DNA of 64,000 nt. Origin: Leucobacter chromiireducens (lineage in GTDB: Bacteria; Actinomycetota; Actinomycetes; Actinomycetales; Microbacteriaceae). Position 1 is the stretch's first letter; each line of letters begins with the position of its first letter. The stretch spans positions 28,929-92,928 of the forward strand of contig NZ_RPDI01000011.1 of NCBI RefSeq assembly GCF_003917135.1, given 5' to 3'. The notes beneath the pieces were generated by a model. The model had not been told where the DNA came from. It was given only the letters and a program-made list of their open reading frames with translations, and did not search any database. Shown here piece after piece: positions 1-8,292 of this stretch. The translations under genes were made by a program, and so were the position numbers.

Positions 1-1107
1 AGCTCGGACCCGCTGTACCTCGTCTTCCACTACGCCTCCGGGCTGCTCATCATCGCGAGCGCGTTCGCGCCGCTCGCGAGCGGCGCGGTCGCGGCGGCAC
101 TCTTCGTCGTGTTCCTCATGGTGTTCCCCGAATACCTCAACCCGTTCTCCACCGCGCTCGAGTTCGCCTCCGGGCTCCTGCTTGTCGCGTTCGCGTGGCG
201 CTGGTCGCTCGTCATGCTCGGCGTGCTCATCGGGGCCGGCTGGTTGGCGCGGACGTTCGCGCCGGACACCGTGATGCCGCTCGGGATGCAGCTCTACTCG
301 TGGGCGTACATCGCCCTGCTCGGCGCGGCGGCCTGCCTCGTCGAGATGCGGATCCGCCGCGAGATCACCGCGCGCGAGCGGAACGCGCGCGAGCACGAGC
401 GCGAGTTGCAGCGCATGCGCCTCGGCGTCGCGACCGATGTGCACGACACGGTGTCGCACGGCCTCGCGACGCAGCTCGCGATCGTTCGCCTGCTCGCGGT
501 CGAGCAGGATCGCGGCGAGTCCCAGCGCATGCTCGGCGAGCTCGCGGTGCGCACCGAGAGCGCGCAGGACGAGCTCCGCGCCCTCCTGTCCGGGCTGCAC
601 GGCGGTGCCGGATCCGGCGCGTCAGCGCTGCCCGTCGGCGCCGCAGAACTGCGCAGCGCCGTTGCGCGCCTCGGTGAGGCCGCTGCGGCCGGCGGCTCGC
701 GCATCAACGCGCACTACGGGGAGCTGCCCGAGGTGCTGAGTCAGGACGCGCTCGACGACGCCGTGCTGGTGCTCCGCGAGCTCGTGACGAACATCATCAA
801 GCACGCAGCCGGGTCGGGGGAGCGCGAGCTCAGCGTCGACACGGTCACCGACGCGCGCGGGAGCTGGCTGCTCCTGCAGTCGGAGAATCCCGTTGCCCAG
901 TCGGTCACCCAGGTGCCGTGGAGCCTCTCGGCCCGCGTCGCCCAGCGCGGCGGGATCTGCGAAGCGGAGACGCGCGCCTCCCGCTACCGGGTTCGCGTGC
1001 TCCTGCCGCTCGCGGGCGCGCAGCAGCAGGCCGCGGGAGCCGGCGCCGATTCGTCCCCCGAACGGGGGATGCCGGATCCCGGGAAGGTCGATGAAATGAG
1101 GGTGTGA
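1..1107 (+). CDS. Sensor histidine kinase, DesK/NarX-like (5' truncated by window edge)
   Basis: The frame is open to the first base, so the true start lies outside the window. The N-terminal part is a run of hydrophobic segments (several membrane helices) up to about base 340, followed by a charged linker and a HisKA_3-type dimerisation segment around bases 410-500 with the DVHDTVSHG phospho-acceptor motif. A distal ATPase-like region follows, with an N-box-like RELVTNIIKHA near bases 775-810. The usual DxGxG and GxGL glycine boxes are not evident, so ATP binding may be degenerate. The stop overlaps the next start (GTGA at 1104-1107), implying co-translation with the small secreted protein and the response regulator downstream. 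The histidine kinase class is clear; the stimulus is unknown. Confidence 0.85.
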   Translation, partial: SSDPLYLVFHYASGLLIIASAFAPLASGAVAAALFVVFLMVFPEYLNPFSTALEFASGLLLVAFAWRWSLVMLGVLIGAGWLARTFAPDTVMPLGMQLYSWAYIALLGAAACLVEMRIRREITARERNAREHERELQRMRLGVATDVHDTVSHGLATQLAIVRLLAVEQDRGESQRMLGELAVRTESAQDELRALLSGLHGGAGSGASALPVGAAELRSAVARLGEAAAAGGSRINAHYGELPEVLSQDALDDAVLVLRELVTNIIKHAAGSGERELSVDTVTDARGSWLLLQSENPVAQSVTQVPWSLSARVAQRGGICEAETRASRYRVRVLLPLAGAQQQAAGAGADSSPERGMPDPGKVDEMRV

Positions 1108-1409
1108 AGCCCCTCAGCATTGCACTCGCCGCGCCCCTCCGTGCCGCCGCGCTCCGTGCCAGCGCGCTCTGCGTCACCGCCGCCTGCCTCACTGCCCTCT
1201 GCGCGATCGGCGTGGTGGCCCAGCCCGCCGCCGCGGTCGTCACGACGGAGGCCAGCCAGACCGAGGCGAGTCAGACCGAGGTCACCCAGACCGAGGACGA
1301 GATCCCCGGCGATCCGTATGCTGGCCAGGAGAACGTCCTCGCCACGGTCGCTGAGTGCAAGTTCTGGTTCGTCCACAACAAGCCCCTGTATCGGAAGTAC
1401 TGCCTGTGA
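1104..1409 (+). CDS. Small secreted protein with C-terminal Cys-flanked peptide, between kinase and regulator genes
   Basis: This 101-residue protein has a long signal peptide (hydrophobic core about residues 20-40, likely cleaved after PAAA near residue 44). A Thr/Glu/Gln-rich stretch of 5-residue repeats (TEASQ-type, about 47-64) follows. The C-terminus is C85-KFWFVHNKPLYRKY-C100-L101, two cysteines enclosing 14 aromatic and basic residues. The start is GTG overlapping the kinase stop, and its own TGA overlaps the GTG of the response regulator, so all three genes look translationally coupled. I do not recognise a family. A secreted signal, or an accessory sensor subunit of the adjacent two-component system, is inference from position and architecture. 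Confidence 0.7.
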   Translation: MKPLSIALAAPLRAAALRASALCVTAACLTALCAIGVVAQPAAAVVTTEASQTEASQTEVTQTEDEIPGDPYAGQENVLATVAECKFWFVHNKPLYRKYCL

Positions 1410-2101
1410 GCATCAACGCCCCAGCCGCCGCGCACGCGCCGGTCGCCGCGCAGGAACCGCTGCGCGTGCTCGTCGTCGACGACGACCCGTGGACCACGCG
1501 CGCCGTGGTGCACGCGCTCGCGGGCGATCCCGGGCTGCGCCCGCTCCTTCCCGTGCACAGCGGGGAGGCCGCCGTCGCGGCGTACGAGGAGCATCGCCCC
1601 GACGTCGTGCTCATGGACCTCAGCATGCCGCCGGGGATGAGCGGGATCGAGGCCACGGCGCTCATCAGGCGCATCGATCCCGGCGCCTGCGTCGTCGTGC
1701 TCACGACGGTGTCGCCCGGACCAGGGGTGGCGCGCGCGCTCGAGGCCGGTGCGATCTGCGCGCTGCAGAAGACCGCACCGCCAGACACGCTGTGCGCGGC
1801 CGTGAAGCTCGCCGCCGACGGCGGTGCCCCGACGCTCCTGAAGCGCCTCGCGAGCGACATCTCAATCGCGGGGGATCCGCTCCCCGACGCGCCGATCGTC
1901 GCGCCGGTGCTGACGCCGGCCGAGTACGCGATCCTGCGGCTCGTGTGCGAGGGGCGCAGCTACGAGGAGATCGGCGAGCAGCAGGGAATCACGGTGTGGA
2001 CCGCGAAGTCGCACGTCAAGCGGCTCCGCGAGAAGCTCGCCGCCGAGAACCTCGCGCAGCTCGTGGTGCGCGCCCTGCAGTTCAGCTTCATCGGGGGATG
2101 A
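1406..2101 (+). CDS. NarL/FixJ-family response regulator
   Basis: A 231-residue two-domain regulator. The receiver domain carries the acidic cluster VVDDD (residues 23-27), phospho-acceptor D71 in VLMDLSMP and the conserved lysine in LQKT near residue 120. A C-terminal LuxR-type helix-turn-helix follows, about residues 168-225 (LTPAEYAILRLVCEG, then WTAKSHVKRLREKL). I start it at the GTG overlapping the preceding stop (GTGA); an in-frame upstream start at 1355 would lie inside the small secreted gene and is less likely. It is the cognate partner of the upstream kinase by gene order. Targets are unknown; the cytoplasmic DNA-binding role is known for the family. Confidence 0.9.
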   Translation: MSINAPAAAHAPVAAQEPLRVLVVDDDPWTTRAVVHALAGDPGLRPLLPVHSGEAAVAAYEEHRPDVVLMDLSMPPGMSGIEATALIRRIDPGACVVVLTTVSPGPGVARALEAGAICALQKTAPPDTLCAAVKLAADGGAPTLLKRLASDISIAGDPLPDAPIVAPVLTPAEYAILRLVCEGRSYEEIGEQQGITVWTAKSHVKRLREKLAAENLAQLVVRALQFSFIGG

Positions 2102-2127
2102 GCGCGGCGCGCGAGCGCCGCAGCGCC

Positions 2128-3342
2128 TCAGCGCGCCGGCGTGTCGATGAGCCGGGAGAGCTGCGCTCCGACGCGCTCGAACTCGATCAGGAACGCGTCG
2201 TGGCCGAACGGTGAATCAATGCGCGTGGCCTGATCCCCATCGAGACTCCCCGGGGTGTGCCGCGCGATCTCGTCCTGCCCGTCGATGGTGAACAGGCGGT
2301 CGCTCGGGATCCCGATGACGAGCGTCGGGAGATCGAGGGTCGCGAGTGCTGCGCGCACGCCCCCGCGCCCGCGCCCAACGTCGTGCGAGTTCATCGCCTG
2401 CACGAGCGTGACGTAGCTGCCGGCATCGAAGCGGCGGGTGAATTTGTTCCCGTGGAAGTCGAGGTACGACTCGACGGCGAAGCGGCCGCCGCCGCCGAGC
2501 GGGCTCACCGCGGACTGCCACGACCGGCCGAAACGCTCGTCGAGCTCGGTGTTGCTGCGGTAGTTCAGGAGCGCCAGCCGGCGCGCAGTCGCGAGGCCGT
2601 GGTGCGGGCCGACGCCGTCAGGGGCGTCGTAGTAGTTGCCGTCGCGGTAGCTCGGATCCGAGCGGATCGCCTCGAGCTGCACGAGGTTCAGCCCGATCTG
2701 GTCCGCGGTCGTGACGGGCGGCGCGGCGATCACCGCGAGCCGGTCGACACGGTCGCGATGGGTGAGGCCCCACTCGAGCGCGTGCATCCCGCCCATCGAA
2801 CCGCCGATCACGGTGTGGAAGCGCGCGATGCCGAGCGCGTCGGCGAAGCGCGCCGTCGCCTCGACCTGATCCCGGATCGTGAGGTAGGGGAAGCTGCCGC
2901 CCCACTCCTGCCCGGCTGGGGAGAGCGATGCTGGGCCGGTGCTGCCCTGGCAGCCGCCCAGCACGTTCGGGGCGACGATGCAGAAGCGGTCGGTGTCGAG
3001 CGGGCGCCCCGGCCCGACGATCTCGGTCCACCAGCCGTCCGTTGGGTGCCCGGGCCCTGCCGAGCCGACGAGGTGACTGTCGCCGGTCAGCGCGTGGAAG
3101 ACGAGGATCGCGTTGTCACGCGCCTCGTTCAGCTCGCCGAACGTCTCGTACGCGATCCGCACGGCCGGCAGTTCGCCGCCGAACTCCGGCTGGAACGCGC
3201 CGATCGACACGAACTTCCGCGCGCCGACGGGGTCGCCGTCTCGCCACGCGCCCGAGATCGGAGGGCGACCCATGAGCGCGCGCAGCTGCGCATCGGTGAT
3301 GAAGTCTGTGGGGAACGAATCCTCAGGGGTCTGCCAGTCCAT
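2128..3342 (-). CDS. metX: Homoserine O-acetyltransferase
   Basis: A 404-residue alpha/beta-hydrolase-fold enzyme that transfers acetyl from acetyl-CoA to L-homoserine, the activating step of methionine synthesis. The nucleophile elbow is GGSMGGMHALEW with Ser182; the C-terminal FGHDAFLIE supplies the catalytic His and IPSDRLF the probable catalytic Asp region. Length fits MetX. It lies downstream of metY on the same strand with 126 bases between them, holding a perfect 16-bp hairpin, so metX is probably expressed partly by read-through or from its own promoter. The two genes together give O-acetylhomoserine and its direct sulfhydrylation. Confidence 0.95.
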   Translation of the reverse strand: MDWQTPEDSFPTDFITDAQLRALMGRPPISGAWRDGDPVGARKFVSIGAFQPEFGGELPAVRIAYETFGELNEARDNAILVFHALTGDSHLVGSAGPGHPTDGWWTEIVGPGRPLDTDRFCIVAPNVLGGCQGSTGPASLSPAGQEWGGSFPYLTIRDQVEATARFADALGIARFHTVIGGSMGGMHALEWGLTHRDRVDRLAVIAAPPVTTADQIGLNLVQLEAIRSDPSYRDGNYYDAPDGVGPHHGLATARRLALLNYRSNTELDERFGRSWQSAVSPLGGGGRFAVESYLDFHGNKFTRRFDAGSYVTLVQAMNSHDVGRGRGGVRAALATLDLPTLVIGIPSDRLFTIDGQDEIARHTPGSLDGDQATRIDSPFGHDAFLIEFERVGAQLSRLIDTPAR

Positions 3343-3389
3343 AGCTCCTCATTGTGCCCGGCTCGCGGACGCGGCGGGCGAATATTACG

Positions 3390-3431
3390 ACGCGGGGGTG
3401 GGGTGCTGTCGAAAACACCCCACCCCCGCGT
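3390..3431 (-). terminator. 16-bp perfect hairpin between metY and metX
   Basis: Arms 3390-3405 and 3416-3431 are exact reverse complements around a 10-base loop. It follows the metY stop in the transcription direction and precedes metX, so it could end the metY transcript or act as an attenuator or RNA-stability element. No long T-run is present. Confidence 0.7.
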
Positions 3432-3468
3432 GGAATCCGTGCCCTGGCGGGCGCGGGCCGTGCCCGTG

Positions 3469-4791
3469 TTACGCGCGGGCCGCCGCAACGACCGCGCGCG
3501 CCGCGGCGAAGCCCTTCTCCAGGTCGGCCTTGATGTCGTCGATGTGCTCCAGGCCAACCGAGAGTCGCACGAGCCCCGGCGTGACGCCGGCGGTGAGCTG
3601 CTGCTCCGGCGTCAGCTGCGAGTGCGTGGTCGACGCCGGGTGGATGATCAGCGAGCGGACGTCGCCGATGTTCGCGACGTGGCTGAACAGCTCGACGTTC
3701 TCGACGACCGCGCGGCCAGCGTCGACGCCGCCCTTCAGCTCGAAGGAGAGCACCGCGCCGACGCCCTTCGGTGCGTACTGGTTCGCCGCCGCGTACCAGG
3801 GGCTCGTCGGCAGGCCGGAGTAGTAGACCGTCGCGACGTCGTCGTGGGAGTCCAGCCACTCGGCGATCGCCTGCGCGTTCTGGACGTGGCGCTCGATGCG
3901 CAGCGACAGCGTCTCGATGCCCTGCAGCAGCAGCCACGCGTTCAGCGGCGCGATCGCCGAACCGAGGTCGCGCAGCAGCTGCACGCGCGCCTTGATGATG
4001 TACGCGATCGGGTCGCCAACCGCGCCCGTGTAGCTCACGCCGTTGTACGAGGGATCCGGCTCGGTCAGCCCCGGGAACTTGTCCGCGTGCTGCGACCAGG
4101 GGAACGTGCCACCGTCGACGATGACGCCGCCGAGGGTCGTGCCGTGGCCGCCGAGGAACTTCGTCGCCGAGTGCAGCACGATGTCGGCGCCGTGCTCGAA
4201 CGGGCGAACGAGGTACGGGCTCGCGACCGTGTTATCGATGATGAGCGGCAGGTGGTTCTCGTGCGCAACGTCGGCAACCGAGCGGATGTCGAGCACGTTC
4301 GAGCGGGGGTTCGCGATCGACTCCGCGAAGAACAGCTTCGTGTTCGGGCGGACGGCGCGCTGCCACGCGGCCGGATCGTCCTGATCCTCAACGAAGGTGA
4401 CCTCGATGCCGAGCTTCGCGAGCGAGTACTTGAAGAGGTTGTACGTGCCACCGTAGATCGAGCTCGACGAGACGATGTGGTCGCCGGCGTTCGCGATGTT
4501 CAGCACCGCGAACGTCGACGCCGCCTGGCCGCTCGCGAGGAGCAGCGCGCCCGTGCCGCCCTCGAGCGCGGCGATGCGCTGCTCGGCGACCTCCTGCGTC
4601 GGGTTCGTGATGCGCGTGTAGATGGGGCCGAGCTCAGCGAGCGCGAAGCGGTTCGCCGCCTGCGCCGAGTCCTCGAACACGAACGCCGTGGTCTGGTGAA
4701 TCGGCAGCGCGCGCGAACCCGTCGTTGGGTCCGGCTCCTGGCCGGCGTGGATCTGCTTGGTCTCAAAGCCCCAAACGTTCTGCTCAGTCAT
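3469..4791 (-). CDS. metY: O-acetylhomoserine sulfhydrylase (PLP-dependent)
   Basis: A 440-residue Cys/Met-metabolism PLP enzyme that condenses O-acetyl-L-homoserine with sulfide to give homocysteine. It begins [22 protein letters not shown]; the PLP lysine is in the [15 protein letters not shown] motif (about residue 210), and the long insertions relative to MetB/MetC fit the sulfhydrylase type. The start at 4791 is chosen over an upstream in-frame ATG because GGAGCAG sits six to eight bases before it. It is the first gene of a metY-metX unit and is divergent from the SDR gene at 4975. I looked for a SAM riboswitch in the 180-base upstream region and saw none I could recognise. Confidence 0.93.
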   Translation of the reverse strand: MTEQNVWGFETKQIHAGQEPDPTTGSRALPIHQTTAFVFEDSAQAANRFALAELGPIYTRITNPTQEVAEQRIAALEGGTGALLLASGQAASTFAVLNIANAGDHIVSSSSIYGGTYNLFKYSLAKLGIEVTFVEDQDDPAAWQRAVRPNTKLFFAESIANPRSNVLDIRSVADVAHENHLPLIIDNTVASPYLVRPFEHGADIVLHSATKFLGGHGTTLGGVIVDGGTFPWSQHADKFPGLTEPDPSYNGVSYTGAVGDPIAYIIKARVQLLRDLGSAIAPLNAWLLLQGIETLSLRIERHVQNAQAIAEWLDSHDDVATVYYSGLPTSPWYAAANQYAPKGVGAVLSFELKGGVDAGRAVVENVELFSHVANIGDVRSLIIHPASTTHSQLTPEQQLTAGVTPGLVRLSVGLEHIDDIKADLEKGFAAARAVVAAARA

Positions 4792-4974
4792 GACTGCTCC
4801 TTGCTGCGTGTGCGCCAAGCGGCGCGAAAGTCTGTGAAAGAAAGGGAAGTGGTGCTGGGAACGAGCGTACGAGGTGCGCCCCCTCCCGGCAACGTGACCC
4901 GACACCGCACGTAATGAAGCCTGTCGGTGGTGCCCGCTACGCTGAGACGAACAGCGAGCGGGACGGAGCAGCGC

Positions 4975-5745
4975 ATGACACAGCGAGTAGTGGTGACCGG
5001 GGCGAGCTCAGGCATCGGAGCGGCGACCGTGCGGCGCTTCGCCGCGCGCGGCTGGCAGACCGTCGCGGTGGCGCGCCGCGCGGACCGGCTGGCCGCGCTC
5101 GCGGCGGAGACCGGCGCGCACCCGATCGTGTGCGACGTCACCGACGAGGCGCAGGTGGCGGCGCTCGCCGCAGCGGTCGCGGCGAGCGGCGGGGCGACCG
5201 GCCTCGTGAACAACGCGGGCGGCGCCATCGGCACCGAGTCCGTCGAGGCGTCGTCGAATGACGACTGGCGGCGCATGTTCGAGGTCAACGTGCTCGGGCT
5301 GCGCTCGGTCACCGCGGCGCTCCTCCCCGTCCTCCGCGCCGGGGCCACCGAGACGGGCTGGGCCACGATCCTCAACGTGACCTCGACCGCCGGGCACAGC
5401 GTGTACGCGGGCGGCGGGGGCTACAACGCGGCCAAGTTCGCGGCGCACGCCGTCACCGGGGTGCTGCGGCTCGAACTCGCTGGCGAGCCGATCCGCGTCA
5501 TGGAGCTCGCGCCGGGGCTCGTGCACACGGAAGAGTTCACCCTCAACCGGCTGCGCGGCGACGCGGCGGCCGCCGCCGCGCCCTACGCCGATGTGCAGCC
5601 GCTGCAGGCCGAGGAGGTCGCCGAGGTGCTCGTGTCCGCGTTCGAGCAGCCGCCGCACGTCAACCAGGACCTCATCGTGCTGCGGCCCGTCGCGCAGTCG
5701 AGCGTCTTCCACACGCACCGCGGCCCGCTCACGCCGCGGAGCTGA
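4975..5745 (+). CDS. Short-chain dehydrogenase/reductase
   Basis: A 256-residue classical SDR: N-terminal dinucleotide-binding TGASSGIG, the NNAG structural motif near residue 80, a catalytic Ser in LNVTSTAG and Tyr/Lys in GYNAAKF. It resembles the NADP(H)-dependent 3-hydroxy acid/serine dehydrogenase-like group (YdfG-like), but the substrate cannot be read from sequence. An ATG preceded by a weak GGAGCA gives the start; an upstream GTG-type frame is ignored because it runs through the promoter region. It is followed after nine bases by ung, so the two are likely co-transcribed. It is divergent from metY. Confidence 0.85.
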   Translation: MTQRVVVTGASSGIGAATVRRFAARGWQTVAVARRADRLAALAAETGAHPIVCDVTDEAQVAALAAAVAASGGATGLVNNAGGAIGTESVEASSNDDWRRMFEVNVLGLRSVTAALLPVLRAGATETGWATILNVTSTAGHSVYAGGGGYNAAKFAAHAVTGVLRLELAGEPIRVMELAPGLVHTEEFTLNRLRGDAAAAAAPYADVQPLQAEEVAEVLVSAFEQPPHVNQDLIVLRPVAQSSVFHTHRGPLTPRS

Positions 5746-5754
5746 GGGGCGAGC

Positions 5755-6516
5755 ATGACCACCGAGACCGGGGTGACAGGGTCCGGGCTGCCCGCCGGCG
5801 CGCTCCGCGAGCTCGTCACCGCCGGCCGCATCGCCCGCGACTGGGGGAGCGCGCTCGCCGCCGTCGCACCGCAGTTCGATGCGGTCGCCGAAGTCGTCGC
5901 GGCGGAGCGCGCGGCCCACCGCGTGCTCCCGGATCCCGATCTGGTGTTCGCGGCGTTCGAGCGGCCGCTCGCTGACGTGCGCGTGCTCATCGTCGGGCAG
6001 GACCCGTACCCAACGCCCGGGCACGCGATCGGCCTGTCGTTCGCGACCGACGCCGCGGTGCGGCCCCTGCCGCGCAGCCTGCAGAACATCTCGCGCGAGC
6101 TGAGCGCGGATCTCGGGATCGAGCCGCTGCCGAACGGGGATCTGCGCCCCTGGGCTGAGCAGGGCGTGCTGCTGCTCAACCGCGTGCTCACGGTGCGCGC
6201 GGGCGAGGCCGGCTCGCACCGGAAGCTCGGCTGGGAGGCGATCACCGAGTGCGCCATCCGCGCGCTTGTCGCACGCGGTGGGCCGCTCGTCGCGATCCTG
6301 TGGGGGAGCGACGCGCGCGGCCTCGCGCCGCTGCTCGGCGAGACGCCGGTGATCGAGAGCGCGCACCCGTCGCCGCTGTCCGCGTCGCGCGGGTTCTTCG
6401 GCTCGCGGCCGTTCAGCCGCGCGAACGCGGCGCTCGCCGCGCAGGGCGCTGCGCCCATCGACTGGCGGATCGCTGGTGCGCCGCCGGCGCAGCCGACGCT
6501 CTCGCTCTGGGCCTGA
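5755..6516 (+). CDS. ung: Uracil-DNA glycosylase, family 1
   Basis: A 253-residue enzyme that excises uracil from DNA in base-excision repair. Family-1 signatures are present: the water-activating loop [16 protein letters not shown] with the catalytic Asp (near residue 83), the uracil-recognition region [12 protein letters not shown], and the DNA-intercalation loop [17 protein letters not shown] with the catalytic His. Length is slightly above the 220-230 usual, with the extra residues at the N-terminus. It sits nine bases after the SDR gene. A low-complexity CTGCC repeat tract directly follows the stop. Confidence 0.95.
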   Translation: MTTETGVTGSGLPAGALRELVTAGRIARDWGSALAAVAPQFDAVAEVVAAERAAHRVLPDPDLVFAAFERPLADVRVLIVGQDPYPTPGHAIGLSFATDAAVRPLPRSLQNISRELSADLGIEPLPNGDLRPWAEQGVLLLNRVLTVRAGEAGSHRKLGWEAITECAIRALVARGGPLVAILWGSDARGLAPLLGETPVIESAHPSPLSASRGFFGSRPFSRANAALAAQGAAPIDWRIAGAPPAQPTLSLWA

Positions 6517-6523
6517 GCGCGCG

Positions 6524-6560
6524 CTGCCCTGCCCTGCGCTGCCCTGCCCTGCCCTGCCCC
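6524..6560 (+). repeat. CTGCC pentanucleotide repeat tract after ung
   Basis: Seven near-perfect CTGCC units lie just downstream of the ung stop. The tract has no coding role that I can see and may be prone to slippage. Confidence 0.7.
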
Positions 6561-6775
6561 GGCCCTGCGCTCGCCTCCCGCGCGCTCGCCTGCCTTCCTG
6601 CCCCCAATTCGCACGGAGAAATCGCGAATCTCGGAGGGTTTTGACCGCAGGGCTCTGAGAAAACAGATTTCTCCGTTCGGGTTGGTGGGGTTCTTCGGGA
6701 ATCTGCGGGGTTCCCTGGAACCCCCAGAAGCCCGCAAGCCCCGAAGCGCTGGGGACGGGCGTCCCCGGGATCGTG

Positions 6776-6781
6776 TAGACT
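6776..6781 (+). promoter_or_regulatory. -10 element (TAGACT) for L25 gene
   Basis: TAGACT followed by TTGG, the same hexamer as upstream of enolase and ndh. Transcription would start near 6788, leaving a leader of about 150 bases with potential stems such as GGGCGC-TTCT-GCGCCC and GCGGGCCGAAG-type pairing just before the AAGGAG ribosome site. Confidence 0.5.
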
Positions 6782-6939
6782 TGGCAGCTGTACTTCGGCG
6801 AGGGGCGCTTCTGCGCCCGTTATCGACGCGGGACGGAACGCCTCTGCGGGCCATCTTGCTGCGTTGCAACGCAAGTGCGAGACACCAGATCTGGCGGCCC
6901 GGCCGCCCTGACCGGGCTTCGGCCCGCAAGGAGAACATC

Positions 6940-7524
6940 ATGACGGACACCAACACGCTCGTCGCAACCGCTCGCGAGAGCTTCGGCAAGGGCGTCGCCC
7001 GCAAGCTCCGCGCCGTCGGCCAGACCCCCGCGGTCATCTACGGCCACGGCACCGACCCCGTGCACATCTCGGTGGAGACGCACCCGCTGAGCCTCATCAT
7101 CCGCCACGCGAACGCGCTCATCGAGCTCGACATCGCCGGCAAGAAGCAGCTCGTGCTCGTCAAGGACGTGCAGAAGGATCCGGTACGCCAGATCATCGAG
7201 CACGTTGACCTCGTGATCGTCAAGAAGGGCGAGACCGTCGAGGTCGAGGTGCCCCTGCACGTCTCGGGTGAGCCCTTCAACGGCGCGAACGCGCTGCAGG
7301 AGCTCAACACCGTGCGCCTGAGCGTTCCCGCGACCGCGATCCCCGAGAACATCACCGTTGACGTTGAGGGCCTTGAGGACGGCACCCAGATCCTCGCCGG
7401 CGCGATCGCGCTGCCCAAGGGCGCGAGCCTGCTCGACGCTGAGGACGCACTCGCCGTCAACATCGTCGCACCCCGTGCCGCTGCCGCGGACGAGGAGGAG
7501 CAGGACGAGGCGGCTGCCGAGTAA
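6940..7524 (+). CDS. rplY: 50S ribosomal protein L25/general stress protein Ctc
   Basis: A 194-residue long-form L25 (CTC type) that binds 5S rRNA. The N-terminal L25 beta-barrel domain spans about residues 1-92 (MTDTNTLVATARESFGKGVARKLRAVG), followed by the TL5/CTC C-terminal domain (GETVEVEVPLHVSGEPF) and an acidic tail DEEEQDEAAAE typical of actinobacterial versions. ATG at 6940 is preceded by AAGGAG at good spacing; longer in-frame extensions would run through the promoter. It is followed by a terminator hairpin, then pth, the usual L25-pth neighbour pair. Confidence 0.95.
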   Translation: MTDTNTLVATARESFGKGVARKLRAVGQTPAVIYGHGTDPVHISVETHPLSLIIRHANALIELDIAGKKQLVLVKDVQKDPVRQIIEHVDLVIVKKGETVEVEVPLHVSGEPFNGANALQELNTVRLSVPATAIPENITVDVEGLEDGTQILAGAIALPKGASLLDAEDALAVNIVAPRAAAADEEEQDEAAAE

Positions 7525-7540
7525 GCAGCTCAGACCTTCG

Positions 7541-7578
7541 GGCCCGTCGGCTCGGCGTTCGCGCCGGGCCGACGGGCC
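7541..7578 (+). terminator. Terminator hairpin after L25
   Basis: Eleven-bp arms GGCCCGTCGGC (7541-7551) and GCCGACGGGCC (7568-7578), followed by GTTTGT. Fits an intrinsic terminator of the L25 transcript. Confidence 0.75.
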
Positions 7579-7704
7579 GTTTGTCTCTGTGCCCGTCGTG
7601 GCGCCGCGCCACGCGCCCAGTGAATGTCGGTGGTGTCTGCGAGGATGGTCTGCGCGGAGGTGCGAGTGTTCTGGCGAAAATTGCAGGGGAAAGTGGAGAA
7701 GCAC

Positions 7705-8292
7705 GTGGCTGAAGACAGCTGGCTGATTGTGGGGCTCGGAAATCCGGGAGCCAAGTACGAGGCGACCCGTCACAACGTTGGCCAGATGGCGCTCGACGTG
7801 CTCGCTGAGCGCATCGGCGGCCGCTTCTCTCCGCACAAGACGGGCGCGCGCATCGCCGAGGGGCGACTCCGTCCCGGCGGCGTGAAACTGATCCTGGCGA
7901 AGTCGAACGGGTACATGAACACGTCGGGCGGCCCGGTCAGCGCGCTCGCGAAGTACTTCGGCGTGCCCGCGGAGCGCGTCATCGTGCTGCACGACGAGCT
8001 CGACCTGCCGTTCGACACGCTGAAACTGAAGCAGGGCGGCGGCCACGGTGGCCACAACGGCCTGCGTGACATCGCGAAGGCGCTCGGCACCCCCGACTAC
8101 CTGCGCGTGCGGATCGGGATCGGGCGGCCCCCCGGGCAGCAGGATCCGGCAGACTTCGTGTTGAAGCCGTTCGGCTCCGCGGAGCGCAGCACCCTCCCCG
8201 TGCTGCTTGAGGAGGCGGCCGACGCAGCGGAAGCGCTCGTCGACGATGGCCTGCTCGCCGCGCAGCAGCGATTCCACGGAGCGGGCAAGTGA
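7705..8292 (+). CDS. pth: Peptidyl-tRNA hydrolase
   Basis: A 195-residue enzyme that cleaves peptidyl-tRNA released prematurely from ribosomes. Signatures: LIVGLGNPGAKYEATRHNVG near the start (catalytic His in RHNVG), KSNGYMNTSG, VLHDELDLPF with the catalytic Asp, and GGHGGHNGLRDI. I start at GTG 7705, preceded by a TGGAGA ribosome site; an ATG at 7624 would add 27 residues before the conserved N-terminus and is unlikely. The stop overlaps the mfd GTG start by four bases (GTGA at 8289-8292), so pth and mfd are translationally linked. Confidence 0.95.
   Translation: MAEDSWLIVGLGNPGAKYEATRHNVGQMALDVLAERIGGRFSPHKTGARIAEGRLRPGGVKLILAKSNGYMNTSGGPVSALAKYFGVPAERVIVLHDELDLPFDTLKLKQGGGHGGHNGLRDIAKALGTPDYLRVRIGIGRPPGQQDPADFVLKPFGSAERSTLPVLLEEAADAAEALVDDGLLAAQQRFHGAGK

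Larger units (their letters stand above)
6517..6939 (+). other. Long intergenic region with repeats, hairpins and the L25 promoter/leader
   Basis: This 423-base stretch holds no credible gene. It contains the CTGCC tract, a visibly AT-richer island with an 11-bp inverted repeat (6613-6623 against 6666-6676, ACGGAGAAATC), an 8-bp hairpin at 6707-6724, a TAGACT -10 element at 6776-6781, and then about 150 bases of leader with several GC-rich stem-loops before the L25 start. Confidence 0.65.

Noticed and set aside
2257..4914. An 885-codon open frame antisense to metX and metY
   Set aside because: Arg/Ala/Glu-rich composition with no domain; high-GC genes leave long open antisense frames. Two recognisable enzymes occupy the opposite strand.
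4792..4974. Possible SAM riboswitch ahead of metY
   Set aside because: I could not find the conserved SAM-binding cores; only a short GC-rich leader and promoter-like elements are visible.
6524..6560. CTGCC tract as a CRISPR-like or phage attachment repeat
   Set aside because: Units are 5 bp with no spacers, and no integrase or cas gene is near; a simple sequence repeat.
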